Made by a program: the position numbers and the translations under genes. Below, piece after piece: positions 25,140-33,672 of a stretch of 43,138 bases of DNA. Origin of the DNA: Lachnospiraceae bacterium (lineage in GTDB: Bacteria; Bacillota; Clostridia; Lachnospirales; Lachnospiraceae); contig JAEDFR010000011.1 of NCBI GenBank assembly GCA_016297945.1, forward strand, positions 1 through 43,138, given 5' to 3'. Numbering within the stretch: the stretch's first letter is position 1; every line of letters starts with the position of its first letter. The notes under the pieces are model-generated. The model was not told the origin of the DNA. It saw only the letters and a program-made list of their open reading frames with translations, and searched no databases.

Positions 25140-26165
25140 TTAATTAAAGTGATAAATTTTCTGTGCCAGATTATATCCTTTTTCAATAATCTTATGCCTT
25201 GCACGTCCGTCTTTTTCTATGATTTTGGTTAAAATCTGTTTATGTACAATTTCATACATTTCTTCGCCACGTGCATGTAAATCCTGCCACAGAGCTTCTT
25301 TTTTTGCAAGGCTTTCGGGACTTCCTTCCCGAACCAGCAGAGCTGAGCTGACAGACAAAATCATTGCCAGATATTGTGCCATGTAATCCTGAAGCTTTTC
25401 ATTTTCGATTTTTGATAAATCATGCATTTCTATCATCAGGCGATTTACATACAACTGCTGATCAATACGTCCAATCATAACCTTTTCATTGACAGACTGG
25501 TCAGCCCTTCCGATTTTGTAGTCATACAGATCCAAATCCATATAATACATCTTTTTTACAAACGGGAGCGGATAATATACAAAAAGGTTATCCACATAAA
25601 AAGTATGCTTGGGCAATTGCAATCCACATTCCTTTAACAATACCGTACGATATACAACAGCATGCATTAACAGATTGTGTCCTACTTTGAAACGACCGAC
25701 ATCTTCCCAGCTAAAAACTTCATTTTGGGGAAATGCACTTTTGTAATCAATTACAACTTTCCGGTGCTCCCCTTCCTTGTCATACATGTAATTTGCAATA
25801 AACATGTCTAATTGGCAGTCTTCTTCCTTGTATGACTGTAATGCTGCAAGCATACGTTTTAAGGAATCTTCATCCAGATAATCATCACTGTCCAATACTT
25901 TGAAATAAATTCCTTGTGCATGACTAAGTCCGCACATCACAGCATCTCCGTGACCACCGTTTTCTTTATATATGTAATGAACAATTTCCGGATATTCCGC
26001 TTCCAGATTTTTCCCCATTTCACCTGTTTTATCCGTTGACCCGTCATCAACAATTAAAACTTCCACTTCATTGCCGCCGGAAACTGCCGATAAAACCGCC
26101 GTCTTCATATAATCCTGCGAATTATAACAGGGGATGGCTATGGTGATTAACTTTTTTCCTAACAA
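25140..26165 (-). CDS. Family 2 glycosyltransferase
   Basis: A 341-aa inverting GT-A enzyme. The nucleotide-sugar part is at the N-terminus (ITIAIPCYNSQDYMKTAV, VEVLIVDDGSTDKTGEM), followed by a DSDDY metal-binding motif near residue 95. The C-terminal half (about 230-341) is helical and lacks membrane segments. The start is probably TTG 26165 with GAAGGGA upstream. It is the first gene of a probable GT2-PAP2-flavoprotein unit and likely adds sugar to a cell-surface glycan or lipid; the acceptor is unknown. Confidence 0.87.
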   Translation of the reverse strand: MLGKKLITIAIPCYNSQDYMKTAVLSAVSGGNEVEVLIVDDGSTDKTGEMGKNLEAEYPEIVHYIYKENGGHGDAVMCGLSHAQGIYFKVLDSDDYLDEDSLKRMLAALQSYKEEDCQLDMFIANYMYDKEGEHRKVVIDYKSAFPQNEVFSWEDVGRFKVGHNLLMHAVVYRTVLLKECGLQLPKHTFYVDNLFVYYPLPFVKKMYYMDLDLYDYKIGRADQSVNEKVMIGRIDQQLYVNRLMIEMHDLSKIENEKLQDYMAQYLAMILSVSSALLVREGSPESLAKKEALWQDLHARGEEMYEIVHKQILTKIIEKDGRARHKIIEKGYNLAQKIYHFN

Positions 26166-26506
26166 GTTTATCTATCCCTTCTTTATTAAACTAATATAAA
26201 CCGGTTTCTTTTATCCATTACAATTGATGTCGGTTATTCAGGCTAGTATAATTAAAACCAAAATTTATATTACCATAATTTGAAGGCACTCTCAATTTAT
26301 TATTTATTACAATATTCTTAATTTTTTAGACATTTTTTATTTCTGTCGCTTTCTGTCATATTTACAAATTGCCAAACCAAAAAACTGTCGCGCCTACTCA
26401 TATAAGCGCGACAGTCCTTTTATATTTTCCCTTTTCGGATTTTATATTTTATATATTTACATAATCAAAAATCTCAATACCGTCCATTTTACAAGATATC
26501 CATATC
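26166..26506. other. AT-rich gap between GT2 and DUF4214 gene
   Basis: A 341-nt stretch without a plausible gene. It contains the terminator of the DUF4214 gene (listed separately). Between about 26170 and 26380 it is AT-rich DNA where the promoter of the glycosyltransferase should lie, but no well-spaced -35/-10 pair could be fixed with confidence. Confidence 0.5.
26377..26415 (-). terminator. Terminator of DUF4214 gene
   Basis: A perfect 10-bp stem, ACTGTCGCGC/GCGCGACAGT (26384-26393 with 26406-26415), has a 12-nt loop and is followed on the minus strand by six U. It lies about 90 nt beyond the DUF4214 stop. Confidence 0.88.
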
Positions 26507-29269
26507 TTATAATCCAAATGCATCAACAATTTTTGAGAATTCTACAGAGTTGGAAAATCCTTTCATGACTTCATCACGGCTTTTTCCTTTTTTCAGATAC
26601 TCCAACCAATAAGCCTTTCCTTCCGAATCGGAACCACGACCTAAGAATGTCTCGTATAGGGTTTCTACATACTCTTCATCCGATAATTCTTTGTTTACAA
26701 ATTCTTTAGAATGGAAAAAGCTTTCGGTTACCTCTGCCGGAGTCATTTTCTTTTTGTTAATCAGATAACACCAGGTTTCCAATCCTGCTGTTTCGCCTTT
26801 TCTTTCCAAAGCTTTTGCATAATTTCGTAATACAAACTGTCTTACGTCTGCATTGTAAATGCTACTTCCATCCCGCTCCATCGTTCCTCTGGGAATATTG
26901 AATTCATCACATATTCCAGAAAATTCATCGGAATTTGCAAAGCATGACATCACGACGGTTCTGCTCTGTCCCTCTTCTAATGCTTTTAACCAATAAGCCT
27001 TTCCTTCCGCATCGGGTTTTCTTCCGAGAATGGTCTGATATAAATCATCCAAATACTCTTCATTTGTACGTTCCTTTGCCTGATATTCCTTGCTGGCAAA
27101 GAATTGATATGTAATTCCGGCTGCATCTATTTTTTGATCTACTAATTTATCACACCAATAATCCAATCCCTCTTCGTCAGAAGTCCGGCCTAAAGCCACG
27201 GTATACATACGGCTGACAAAATTTTCGGCATCTTCTCTGGAAACTGTCTGGATAAAGTCATCTTTTATATTTTTTACTGATTTTTTAATAATGGTGTAGG
27301 TAGAAAACTTCTCACTTGAGAAAGATGCCACAGTCTGTCCACCCTGATCATTAATATTCAACGGAATCTCCTGACATTCCCCATTATGGTCACGAACAAG
27401 TGCAAGCTCTTCATTATCTTCTACAGTAATATCATTCAATACCAGCTCAATATCAACCGGATTATTTAAATCAGTCAAATTATTTTTCCAGAATTTTTCT
27501 TCTGTTACTGCCAGTTCTCCTCGTTTTGCCTGTGCCTGCTCTTCCTCTGAAAGGTTTCCAGCCTTTGCCACAATCTGATCAACTTCAATATTTAAGGATG
27601 CAACAGCTTCACCATCGACTACTGCAAGCGCTTTTGTATCATCATATCCGGTATCATCCTTTATCGTTAAAGCCAGATTTCCGGAATCTACAACATCCGC
27701 TGTACCATCAATCGTGGCAGATGTAACTTCTTGTGCATCTCCTACATCCACAACATCCGCTGCTTCTTCAAACAGTGCCTGGAAATGAATGTTTGATGTA
27801 ATTTGAAAAGAAAACTTACTCTGTGTTCCTGCATCAGGTGTTAATGGCATACCATTTAGTGTCGCTGCCAGAATCTGGTATCCGGGGTCCGGCGTCAACA
27901 TTACCGTTGCAATTGCATTTACCGGTATATTACACTGACCACTTGCTTTCTCTGCAGCTTCCAACATCTGCTCTGCGGTATATTCCCCATGAGGGCCATC
28001 GTATCCGGGACGCAATAGATCATTACCCATATCATATCCGGCTTTGGCTATTTTAACTACCATATTTGCATCCAGATTTGGATCTGCTGTCCATCCCGGC
28101 TCATTCGAATAATAAACCTGACTTCCGTCCTCACTGGTTACCTTTACTAATTCTACGGTTCCATTCTCAACCCAGCTGTCATCTGAAACCTGATCTCCGG
28201 CAGCTGCAACTTCTCCTTTATATTTTGCATTCCACCAGGATACATTTTTCCGGCTGTCAAAAGGAAGCAGGCATCGAATTGCATATGTATTCATGTCCAG
28301 ATTGGATATGTCCAAAATGAGACCATCAATCGGAACATCCTGTTGGACATCGGGATCATATGCTTCACTATTTTTTAAATAGTCTTCCCATTCGCGATTT
28401 CTATCATCACTAAAATTTTTCCATCCCTTATCATGATAACTCCAGTATTTCAGTTGATTAAGTGCATTATCTTCTCTCTGCCAGTTTCTCTGATTATCTT
28501 TAGCGTAAATCTCAAATCCCAGATGATTGCCTCCGAGATCTCTTCCGGTTTTAATTTTTACATATCTATTTCCGCCAGTTGAGATACCAAATAATGTGCC
28601 TTTATTTTGTTCTGTAACGCTCGACAGACAATTTTCTACCGTTAATTTATCAAGTGTAACCGGAGTGGTATATGAATTATCAGCATTTGTTGTAGAAAAC
28701 GAATAAGAGATATCTCCTACGGAATTGCCAACCCACTGGGAAAGAATATTGATACCGGGTGCTAAATACTGGGTATACTGATCTTCCCAGGAGCCACCAC
28801 CATTATTTGGGTCGTTGCCACCACCTTCACCACCCGAAGAATTATTATTGTTTTCTTCAAGTTTTATCGCATACTCTAGTGGAGAACCATTATTATTACT
28901 AGTCGTAAAGGTGTAGGTATTTGTATTGGGATCCCATGTTCCTTCATAAGCCTCACCGGCATCTCCCGATAAGCCTTCTTTCACTCTAACCTCAATGTTA
29001 CGACCGCCTTTGGGAGCAACTCTAATTTTAACCGTACTTCCTACCGTAATGTCCGTAATCACTTTGTTCGTATCATTTTGAGACACAGTATTAAAATCAA
29101 TTTCTGAACCACCATCAATTGAATAAAAAACATCTGCCTTGTCAAATTCAGAAGTAGCAATGTAAATACTATTCGTTCCTGCCGCTTTTACCGATATCGC
29201 CGGCAAAATTGAAAACACCATAGCCAGACATAAAAACATGGCTATGCATTTTTTCATTCCGTTTCTCAT
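26507..29269 (-). CDS. Large secreted protein with C-terminal DUF4214 repeats
   Basis: A 920-aa exported protein. A signal peptide (about 1-29, ending VKAAG) is followed by an all-beta N-terminal region with a Gly/Asn/Ser-rich linker near 140-160. A large uncharacterised middle follows, with ligand-binding or adhesin character and no catalytic motif I recognise. Two DUF4214 units lie at about 690-800 and 810-918. Each carries the VSRMYTVALGR...GLDYWCDKL and LYQTILGR...GKAYWLKAL pattern. DUF4214 is found in surface and S-layer-like proteins. No LPXTG or other anchor is seen, so it may be released or bound non-covalently. ATG 29269 has GGAGGG upstream. It is divergent from a double-HTH protein that could regulate it. 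Confidence 0.82.
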   Translation of the reverse strand: MRNGMKKCIAMFLCLAMVFSILPAISVKAAGTNSIYIATSEFDKADVFYSIDGGSEIDFNTVSQNDTNKVITDITVGSTVKIRVAPKGGRNIEVRVKEGLSGDAGEAYEGTWDPNTNTYTFTTSNNNGSPLEYAIKLEENNNNSSGGEGGGNDPNNGGGSWEDQYTQYLAPGINILSQWVGNSVGDISYSFSTTNADNSYTTPVTLDKLTVENCLSSVTEQNKGTLFGISTGGNRYVKIKTGRDLGGNHLGFEIYAKDNQRNWQREDNALNQLKYWSYHDKGWKNFSDDRNREWEDYLKNSEAYDPDVQQDVPIDGLILDISNLDMNTYAIRCLLPFDSRKNVSWWNAKYKGEVAAAGDQVSDDSWVENGTVELVKVTSEDGSQVYYSNEPGWTADPNLDANMVVKIAKAGYDMGNDLLRPGYDGPHGEYTAEQMLEAAEKASGQCNIPVNAIATVMLTPDPGYQILAATLNGMPLTPDAGTQSKFSFQITSNIHFQALFEEAADVVDVGDAQEVTSATIDGTADVVDSGNLALTIKDDTGYDDTKALAVVDGEAVASLNIEVDQIVAKAGNLSEEEQAQAKRGELAVTEEKFWKNNLTDLNNPVDIELVLNDITVEDNEELALVRDHNGECQEIPLNINDQGGQTVASFSSEKFSTYTIIKKSVKNIKDDFIQTVSREDAENFVSRMYTVALGRTSDEEGLDYWCDKLVDQKIDAAGITYQFFASKEYQAKERTNEEYLDDLYQTILGRKPDAEGKAYWLKALEEGQSRTVVMSCFANSDEFSGICDEFNIPRGTMERDGSSIYNADVRQFVLRNYAKALERKGETAGLETWCYLINKKKMTPAEVTESFFHSKEFVNKELSDEEYVETLYETFLGRGSDSEGKAYWLEYLKKGKSRDEVMKGFSNSVEFSKIVDAFGL

Positions 29270-29537
29270 CTTTTTCCCTCCTACAGTTTATAATGTATGT
29301 ATCAGAATCACATCATTGCTCTGCAAAATTTGCAATTCTATTTATTAAGAAATATATCATTTTTTGCAAATGAATTTAAAGCACATTCCCACTTTTGTCA
29401 TTTGCCTGTTTTGACAATTTCACTTTCCTTACAGCATGCTATCTTTTATAATAGAGTTGTATGGTATCAATAATCTAAATTGTACCTAACTCAAACATAT
29501 GCATATGGATAAAGGTTGCCACAAAGGGGATTTTTAT

Positions 29538-31271
29538 ATGACTTTTCAGGATTTGTTTAACAAATATATTGACAGATTGGGCTGCAGTATCAAGGAATTG
29601 TCCGATGCATCGGGGTTGTCTGCATCTACCATCAGTCGTTATAAGACCGGTGAGAGAAAACCGTTTGCCGACAGCGCGCAATTACAAAGTCTGGTAAACG
29701 GCATCGTGCAGATTGCAACAGATAAAAATATTCCTGATATCAAAGAAAAAGAGGTTTATTTTGAACTAAAAAAGGCTTTAACGGACCAGACAGACCAATA
29801 TGATGCTTTTTCCAAAAACTTCGCAACGATTTCCGATTCCATCAAAATCAATATGAAAGAGTTAGCAACTGCTATAAATTTTGATCTTTCTTATCTGTAC
29901 CGTATCCGCTCCGGTCAAAGACATCCCAATAATTTGAATGCCTTTGCAAACTTGTTGTGTAACTATATCTTAAAACACCATGCAGATCAAGGCGCAAAAG
30001 ACTTTTTTGCCGGCTATACAGGCTGTGACGTTTCGGACTTATCTAATGAAAGAGCCTTTGCATCCTGTATAAAAGATGCTCTCTTTTTAAATCATACAGA
30101 TACTACTGACAAACAGATGGAAACCTTTTTAAAAAAGCTGGATGATTTCAATCTGGATGAATATATCCGTGCCATTCATTTTGATAAACTCAAGGTTCCC
30201 CATGTTCCCTTTTATTTTCCCGTTTCCAAGACATACTACGGAATTGAGCAGATGCGCCAGGGAGAGTTGGATTTTTTTAAGGCAACGGTATTATCAAAAT
30301 CTTACGAACCGATCTTTATGTGTTCCGATATGCCGATGACAAAGCTTGCAGAGGATATGGACTTTAATAAAAAATGGATGTTTGCCATTGCGATGGCTTT
30401 GAAAAAGGGGCTCCATTTGAATATTATCCACAATGTTGACAGATCTTTTGAAGAAATGATGTTAGGACTTGAAGCATGGATTCCGTTATATATGACCGGG
30501 CAGATTTCACCTTATCATTTCAAAAATATTTCCACGGAGATTTATCATCATTTTACCTATGTATCCGGCGTGGTCGCACTTTCCGGTGAATGTATTGACG
30601 GATATCACGAAGATGGCAAGTATCATCTGAGTACAGGCAAAGAAGAATTGGCTTATTTTCATAAAAAAGCCGACCATTTGCTGCAAAAAGCATCTCCTTT
30701 AATGGAGATTTATACAAAAGACGATGCCTCTCGTTTTGAAACTTTTTTGAAAAAAACAGCAGAAGAAGAAAACGATCAATACAATATTTTGTCTTCGCTT
30801 CCTATTTATACATTGTCAAAGGAGCTTTTATTGCAGATTATGCAAAATGAAAACCTATCAGATGAAGAAACTTCTTCCATTCTGCGTTTTTATGAACAAC
30901 AGGTTGCGCATACCTTGTACTCTTTAAAACAAAACAGGATTACGGATGATATCCCGTTAATATCCCGGGAAGAATTTTCAAAAAATCCTCTGATTCTCCC
31001 TCTTTCGAGACTGTTTTTTGAAAAAGAAATCGCCTATACTTACGATCAATATGTACAACATATAAACCTTTCAAAGGAATTTGCACAAAAACATGAGAAT
31101 TACCATTTAAAACTAAATGAAAATCCGGTATTTTGTAATATTCACATACAGATTATACCGGATTGCCGTGTTTTGATTTCTAAAAGCAAAATGCCGGTCA
31201 TCCATTTTGCAATTTATCATCCGAAAATGGTTCATGCCCTGCAAAACTTTATTGCACCTGTGTTTTTATAA
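29538..31271 (+). CDS. Protein with two N-terminal XRE-like HTH domains
   Basis: A 577-aa cytosolic protein, not assignable to a characterised family. The first HTH is at about 1-50 (CSIKELSDASGLSASTISRYKTGERKP). A second similar one is at about 90-150 (KINMKELATAINFDLSYLYRIRSGQRHPNN), and each recognition helix is followed by a short basic turn. The remaining 400 residues are mixed alpha/beta with no catalytic signature visible to me. They may sense a ligand or mediate dimerisation. The start is ATG 29538, with AAAGGGG 8 nt before it. It is divergent from the DUF4214 gene, with a TATAAT at 29447-29452, and is followed by a strong terminator. Confidence 0.75.
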   Translation: MTFQDLFNKYIDRLGCSIKELSDASGLSASTISRYKTGERKPFADSAQLQSLVNGIVQIATDKNIPDIKEKEVYFELKKALTDQTDQYDAFSKNFATISDSIKINMKELATAINFDLSYLYRIRSGQRHPNNLNAFANLLCNYILKHHADQGAKDFFAGYTGCDVSDLSNERAFASCIKDALFLNHTDTTDKQMETFLKKLDDFNLDEYIRAIHFDKLKVPHVPFYFPVSKTYYGIEQMRQGELDFFKATVLSKSYEPIFMCSDMPMTKLAEDMDFNKKWMFAIAMALKKGLHLNIIHNVDRSFEEMMLGLEAWIPLYMTGQISPYHFKNISTEIYHHFTYVSGVVALSGECIDGYHEDGKYHLSTGKEELAYFHKKADHLLQKASPLMEIYTKDDASRFETFLKKTAEEENDQYNILSSLPIYTLSKELLLQIMQNENLSDEETSSILRFYEQQVAHTLYSLKQNRITDDIPLISREEFSKNPLILPLSRLFFEKEIAYTYDQYVQHINLSKEFAQKHENYHLKLNENPVFCNIHIQIIPDCRVLISKSKMPVIHFAIYHPKMVHALQNFIAPVFL

Positions 31272-31278
31272 TGTGAAT

Positions 31279-31326
31279 AAAGAAAGTACCTATGACAGAG
31301 TTTTCCATCATAGGTACTTTCTTTTT
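31279..31326 (+). terminator. Terminator of the double-HTH gene
   Basis: A perfect 16-17 bp stem (31279-31295 against 31308-31324, core AAGTACCTATGA/TCATAGGTACTT) with a 12-nt loop ends in a T-run on the plus strand. The A-rich left side could let it also stop the minus-strand GH16 remnant, though its tail on that strand is weaker. Confidence 0.88.
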
Positions 31327-31390
31327 ACACACACTCGAATTACGGATGATTTCTGATATTCCTCAATCTGTGCAAATAGCAGAATATCAA

Positions 31391-32530
31391 CTATTTTACT
31401 TCTTCAAATCTGACATTGCGGATGCAAATCGTTGCAGTTGAACCCTGTGCACCCATGTTGAATTCCAGACGACCTTCATTGTCATCTTTTTCTGTCATAT
31501 CAAATTCAAAGGAATACTCTTTCCAGTCGGTTGTTAAGTTTACGGTTGTATCAGGATAATATCTGATCCAGTCTACATACGGAGCTGTTATAGCGACTTT
31601 CATTTCTCTTTCTTCTTCAGCCATTGCCTCGTATGTCACTTTATACTTTTTACCTTGGTACACGGGGATTGTCCAATGAACCAACTGAACAGAATATTCT
31701 ACGTCACCTTCTGCTTCGGATGTAATTTCAATCATACCATCTTTGATGGTAGCTGCACCCTTACCATTTTGAGCAAGTAAAAACTTCCTATCTACATCAT
31801 CATTCAAATCTTCTGATTCATCAGAAAAATCACTGTTGTTGATATAGTTGCCGTCTGCATTTGCTTCACGGAATACTTTTTCCGGTTTTGATACATTGGT
31901 ATCATATTCATCCTTCTGATATACTCTGACATAATCAATTTCGAATTTTGCATTGTCAAAATCCGTTGTTTCATCCGGGTTTCCCGGCCATGTACCACCG
32001 ACAGCCAAGTTCATCTGTACAAAGAAAGGTTAATCAAAAGGTGCGGGATAAGGCTGCTCCTCTCCATCTGCAGTAGCTGTAAACCAATCATTTACAACTA
32101 ACTGTTCCTCTCCGTCAATATACCATCTGATTTCACCGGGTTCCCATTCTACAGAATATTCATGGAACTCTTCAGAAAAAGAACCTGTTGACAAGGTCTT
32201 TACAGCCTGTTGCTGTGCATGAGGTTCGCCATAATGAATGGTCGTATATGCAGTATCTGTCTCATTTCCGAGCACTTCCATAATGTCGATTTCGCCACAT
32301 TTTGGCCATTGTCCATAATGCTCTTCATCCTGAGGCATCATCCAGATTGCCGGCCATAATCCCTGTCCTTGTGGAACTTTAGCACTTGCCACTACTTTTC
32401 CGTATGTAAAATCTACCTTATTCTGACTGTTTACTTTTCCGGAGGTGTAATAGTCTTTTCCGTCTTTTTCAGTCTTAACTGCTTTTAAAATCAGTTTTCC
32501 GTCTTCTACATAAATAACAACCGAATAGTA
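31391..32530 (-). pseudogene. Broken GH16 beta-glucanase with C-terminal carbohydrate-binding module
   Basis: Remnant of a secreted family 16 glycoside hydrolase (laminarinase/lichenase type). The frame starts at the junction near 32530 with VIYVEDGKLILKAVK and continues with FTYGKVVASAKVPQGQGLWPAIWMMP and the catalytic GEIDIMEV (ExDxxE). At 32030-32032 a TAA interrupts PAPFD-stop-PFFVQMNLAVGG, where relatives have Gln, so one CAA to TAA change explains it. The rest encodes the end of the catalytic domain and a CBM4/9-like beta module (about 31394-31840). The signal peptide, the N-terminal part of the catalytic domain and the promoter are missing. Nothing suggests that an active enzyme is made. 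Confidence 0.88.
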
Positions 32531-33295
32531 TTATCTCATAAACTGTTTCTGCAACGGGAATATAATTATTCACATTTATCCTATGAAAAAGAATTGAACT
32601 TTTATAATGCTGTAAAGTCAGGAGATACGGAGCTTTTGAAAGAAATTATGCTTCCACTCAAAGATGCGCAATTGGGAACCTTATCTCCCAACCCGGTACG
32701 CAATATAAAATATCATCTCATTGTTACGATTGCTTTGATTACCCGCTTTTGCATGGAAGGCGGACTGGCTCCCGAAACAGCATATACCCTGAGCGATTTA
32801 TATATTCAGCAGGTAGATTCCTGCCAAACGGAAGAGGAAGTCAGTATTCTTCACCGAAAGATCGTGTTTGAATATGCAAACCGCATGAAGACAATAAAAA
32901 ACCAGCCTGTTATTTCAAAGCCGGTAGTATTGTTGATGGATTATATCTATGATCATTTAAACGAAAAAATCAGTTTAGATGACATTTCCAAGGAATTGTC
33001 GATGAGTAAAACGTATTTATGCGCCCTTTTTAAAAAAGAGTGCAGCATGACCATTGGTCAGTATATTAACAAATTAAAAATCGAAAGTGCTTCTAATATG
33101 CTGATTTATGCAGATTTCTCCTGTTCAGAGATTAGTAACTATTTTGGTTTTTCTTCCTGCAGTCATTTTATCTCATCTTTTAAAAAACAAATCGGAATGA
33201 CACCGAATGAATACCGAAAACATTTCTATCGGCATCATTTCGACACAAATGATTCCGCCTATCCGGAATCCGATTTGGCAGCTTCTCTGAAATAA
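32531..33295 (+). pseudogene. AraC-family regulator lacking its N-terminus
   Basis: The frame enters from the GH16 junction without a start codon (LSHKLFLQREYNYSHLSYEKELNFYNAVKSGD) and continues through a helical region to an intact C-terminal AraC double HTH (about 32960-33250; ISLDDISKELSMSKTYLCALFKKE, CSEISNYFGFSSCSHFISSFKKQ). The first possible start (TTG 32594) has no convincing ribosome binding site and would cut into the conserved helical domain. Relatives usually have some tens of residues more and their own promoter. It was probably the regulator of the divergent glucanase. Residual expression of the DNA-binding part cannot be excluded. Confidence 0.7.
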
Positions 33296-33309
33296 TATCA
33301 AATATCAGA

Positions 33310-33352
33310 TAAAATAAAAATGCCCCGAACCCTTTTATAAGAATCCGAGACA
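33310..33352 (-). terminator. Terminator of tRNA operon, G-U rich stem
   Basis: On the minus strand a 12-bp stem (33341-33352 with 33321-33332) pairs completely if G-U wobbles are allowed, with an 8-nt AU loop and a UUUUUAUUUU tail. The wobbles fall on the minus strand only, so the hairpin is strand specific and fits the tRNA direction. Confidence 0.75.
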
Positions 33353-33362
33353 CTTTTTTAGA

Positions 33363-33446
33363 TGCTGGTGACCGGAATCGAACCGGTACGATGTCGCCAC
33401 CACAGGATTTTAAGTCCTGCGCGTCTGCCAGTTCCGCCACACCAGC
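33363..33446 (-). tRNA. tRNA-Leu (anticodon TAA)
   Basis: A class II tRNA, 84 nt, on the minus strand. The acceptor is GCTGGTG/CACCAGC with discriminator A, the anticodon stem is CAGGA/TCCTG around loop CTTAAAA (anticodon TAA), there is a long variable arm, and the T-loop is GGTTCGATTCC. CCA is not encoded. It lies 6 nt after tRNA-Tyr and shares its promoter and terminator. Confidence 0.96.
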
Positions 33447-33452
33447 ATGGAA

Positions 33453-33534
33453 TGGATGGAGGTGGATTCGAACCACCGAAGCAAGTTGCAGCAGATTTAC
33501 AGTCTGTCCCCTTTGGCCACTCGGGAATCCATCC
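33453..33534 (-). tRNA. tRNA-Tyr (anticodon GTA)
   Basis: A class II tRNA, 82 nt, on the minus strand. The acceptor is GGATGGA/TCCATCC with discriminator A, the anticodon loop is CTGTAAA within CAGA/TCTG (GTA), there is a long variable arm, and GGTTCGAATCC lies in the T arm. CCA is not encoded. It is the first gene of the two-tRNA unit. Confidence 0.96.
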
Positions 33535-33570
33535 ATTTAAGGCACTTTTTCAAAGCCCTAACAATATAAA

Positions 33571-33599
33571 TTTATAACACAGTTTATTTGGAATTGCAA
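33571..33599 (-). promoter_or_regulatory. Promoter of tRNA-Tyr/tRNA-Leu
   Basis: TTGCAA (33594-33599), a 17-nt spacer and TATAAA (33571-33576) on the minus strand lie about 37 nt before tRNA-Tyr. Spacing and position fit a stable-RNA promoter. Confidence 0.7.
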
Positions 33600-33672
33600 G
33601 TTTTTTTTACATAAAACAATGCCATTCCGACGCCATAAACCGACACCTTTTTTCAAGCCTTTTTATATGTCT

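Noticed and set aside
32594..33295. Intact AraC-type regulator starting at TTG 32594
   Set aside because: No convincing ribosome binding site, the start falls inside a conserved helical domain, and similar sequence continues upstream in frame to the GH16 junction.
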